The notes under the pieces: generated by a model
What the model was told of the DNA's origin: nothing
Seen by the model: the letters and a program-made list of their open reading frames with translations, nothing else
Databases searched by the model: none
Assembly (NCBI RefSeq): GCF_003148475.1
Contig: NZ_QGGG01000009.1
Location: 62,001-126,000 of the forward strand
DNA: 64,000 nucleotides
Reading direction: 5' to 3'
Source: Pseudaminobacter salicylatoxidans
GTDB taxonomy: Bacteria; Pseudomonadota; Alphaproteobacteria; Rhizobiales; Rhizobiaceae
Program-made: the position numbers and the translations under genes
Part shown: one piece after another, positions 63,770 to 64,000 of the stretch
Layout of the letters: each line of letters opens with the position of its first letter
Position numbering within the stretch: the first letter of the stretch is position 1

Positions 63770-63792
63770 CCCCCGGAGCGGCACTCCGGGGG
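63770..63792 (+). terminator. Hairpin between binding-protein and hydrolase genes
   Basis: Perfect 9-bp stem cccccggag / ctccggggg with a 5-nt loop, 15 nt after the binding-protein stop and 26 nt before the next ATG; followed by tattcc. Likely a 3'-end-stabilising or attenuating stem that raises expression of the upstream genes over the hydrolase. Confidence 0.6.
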
Positions 63793-63818
63793 TATTCCCG
63801 GACACAACAGGATCTGAC

Positions 63819-64000
63819 ATGAAGCTTCTTCGCTATGGCCCGAAAGGCCAGGAAAAACCCGGCCTTCTCGATGCGCGAGGCAGGGTGCGCGATCTTTCCG
63901 CGCATGTTCCCGACATTGCCGGGCAGGTGCTGGAGCCTGAGGAGTTGGCACGGCTGAAGGCGCTCGACGTGGAAAACCTGCCGCTGGTGGCGGGTGTGCC
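63819..64000 (+). CDS. FAH-family hydrolase, N-terminal part (runs off window)
   Basis: The first 60 codons are visible: MKLLRYGPKGQEKPGLLDA, then VRDLSAHVPDIAGQVL and a linker to LPLVAGV. This is the N-terminal domain of fumarylacetoacetate-hydrolase-family proteins, close to the ureidoglycolate-lyase / 2,4-diketo-3-deoxy-L-fuconate hydrolase group. In the non-phosphorylating fucose pathway this enzyme splits the diketo acid into pyruvate and lactate, matching the upstream SDR. Catalytic residues lie beyond the window end. Confidence 0.85.
   Translation, partial: MKLLRYGPKGQEKPGLLDARGRVRDLSAHVPDIAGQVLEPEELARLKALDVENLPLVAGV

Overview
The window looks like chromosome or large accessory replicon of an alphaproteobacterium in the Hyphomicrobiales (Brucellaceae/Phyllobacteriaceae-like). 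The reasons are an IalB-family secreted protein, a C4-type 5-aminolevulinate synthase, very long autotransporters built from beta-strand repeats, many LysR/GntR/MocR-controlled ABC cassettes and high GC. The assignment is inference from gene content; there is no rRNA or other phylogenetic marker apart from one tRNA-Cys. Most of the window is accessory: transport and catabolic cassettes, each beside its own regulator, separated by mobile-element scars and gene remnants.

Layout. 1-7.1 kb: the 3' part of a giant autotransporter, then an IalB-like secreted protein (7.2-7.8 kb) and a ChrA chromate transporter (minus). 9.3-14.8 kb: a LysR regulator divergent from a RidA / amino-acid ABC transporter / FAD amino-acid oxidase operon. 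15-16.5 kb: an orphan ribonucleotide reductase R2 with the residue signature of the Mn/Fe class Ic enzymes, followed by gene remnants. 16.6-21.9 kb: a GcvA-like LysR divergent from a DUF1989-GcvT fusion enzyme, a sodium:solute symporter and a 43-residue membrane protein. 22.4-23.5 kb: an AraC regulator. 23.5-27.2 kb: a nest of broken insertion sequences (IS3, IS110 and IS66 families) between two 82-bp direct repeats. 27.4-28.8 kb: a 458-residue protein whose C-terminal third looks like an aerolysin/ETX-MTX2 pore-forming module. 29.0-33.7 kb: a second autotransporter.

34.0-43.9 kb is a coherent vitamin-B6/glycine block. A MocR-type (PdxR-like) regulator sits between benE-pdxY-hemA (minus) and glyA-yggS-degT-MFS (plus). 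Both promoters carry the same dyad, arms of 8-9 bp separated by exactly 29 nt, so one regulator probably controls nearly all of these PLP-related genes. 44.0-46.6 kb holds an IS701-like scar and ahpC-ahpF, with ahpF frameshifted. 46.8-51.6 kb is a catabolic cassette of unknown substrate (cupin, DsbA/HCCA-isomerase-like protein, MHS symporter, formamidase-like hydrolase, GntR). 51.7-55.4 kb (minus) joins a thiol protein, a class III aminotransferase, phosphatidylserine decarboxylase, a small CxxC protein and a glutamine amidotransferase. After tRNA-Cys come a MOSC protein and a second MocR regulator. 58.5-64 kb is an IclR-controlled sugar cassette (SDR dehydrogenase, ribose-type ABC transporter, FAH-family hydrolase cut by the window end), consistent with non-phosphorylating L-fucose-type degradation.

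Standouts: the class Ic R2, the putative aerolysin-like toxin, the duplicated MocR operator and the PLP gene block it frames. Functions are assigned from protein motifs read by eye; no database search was run.
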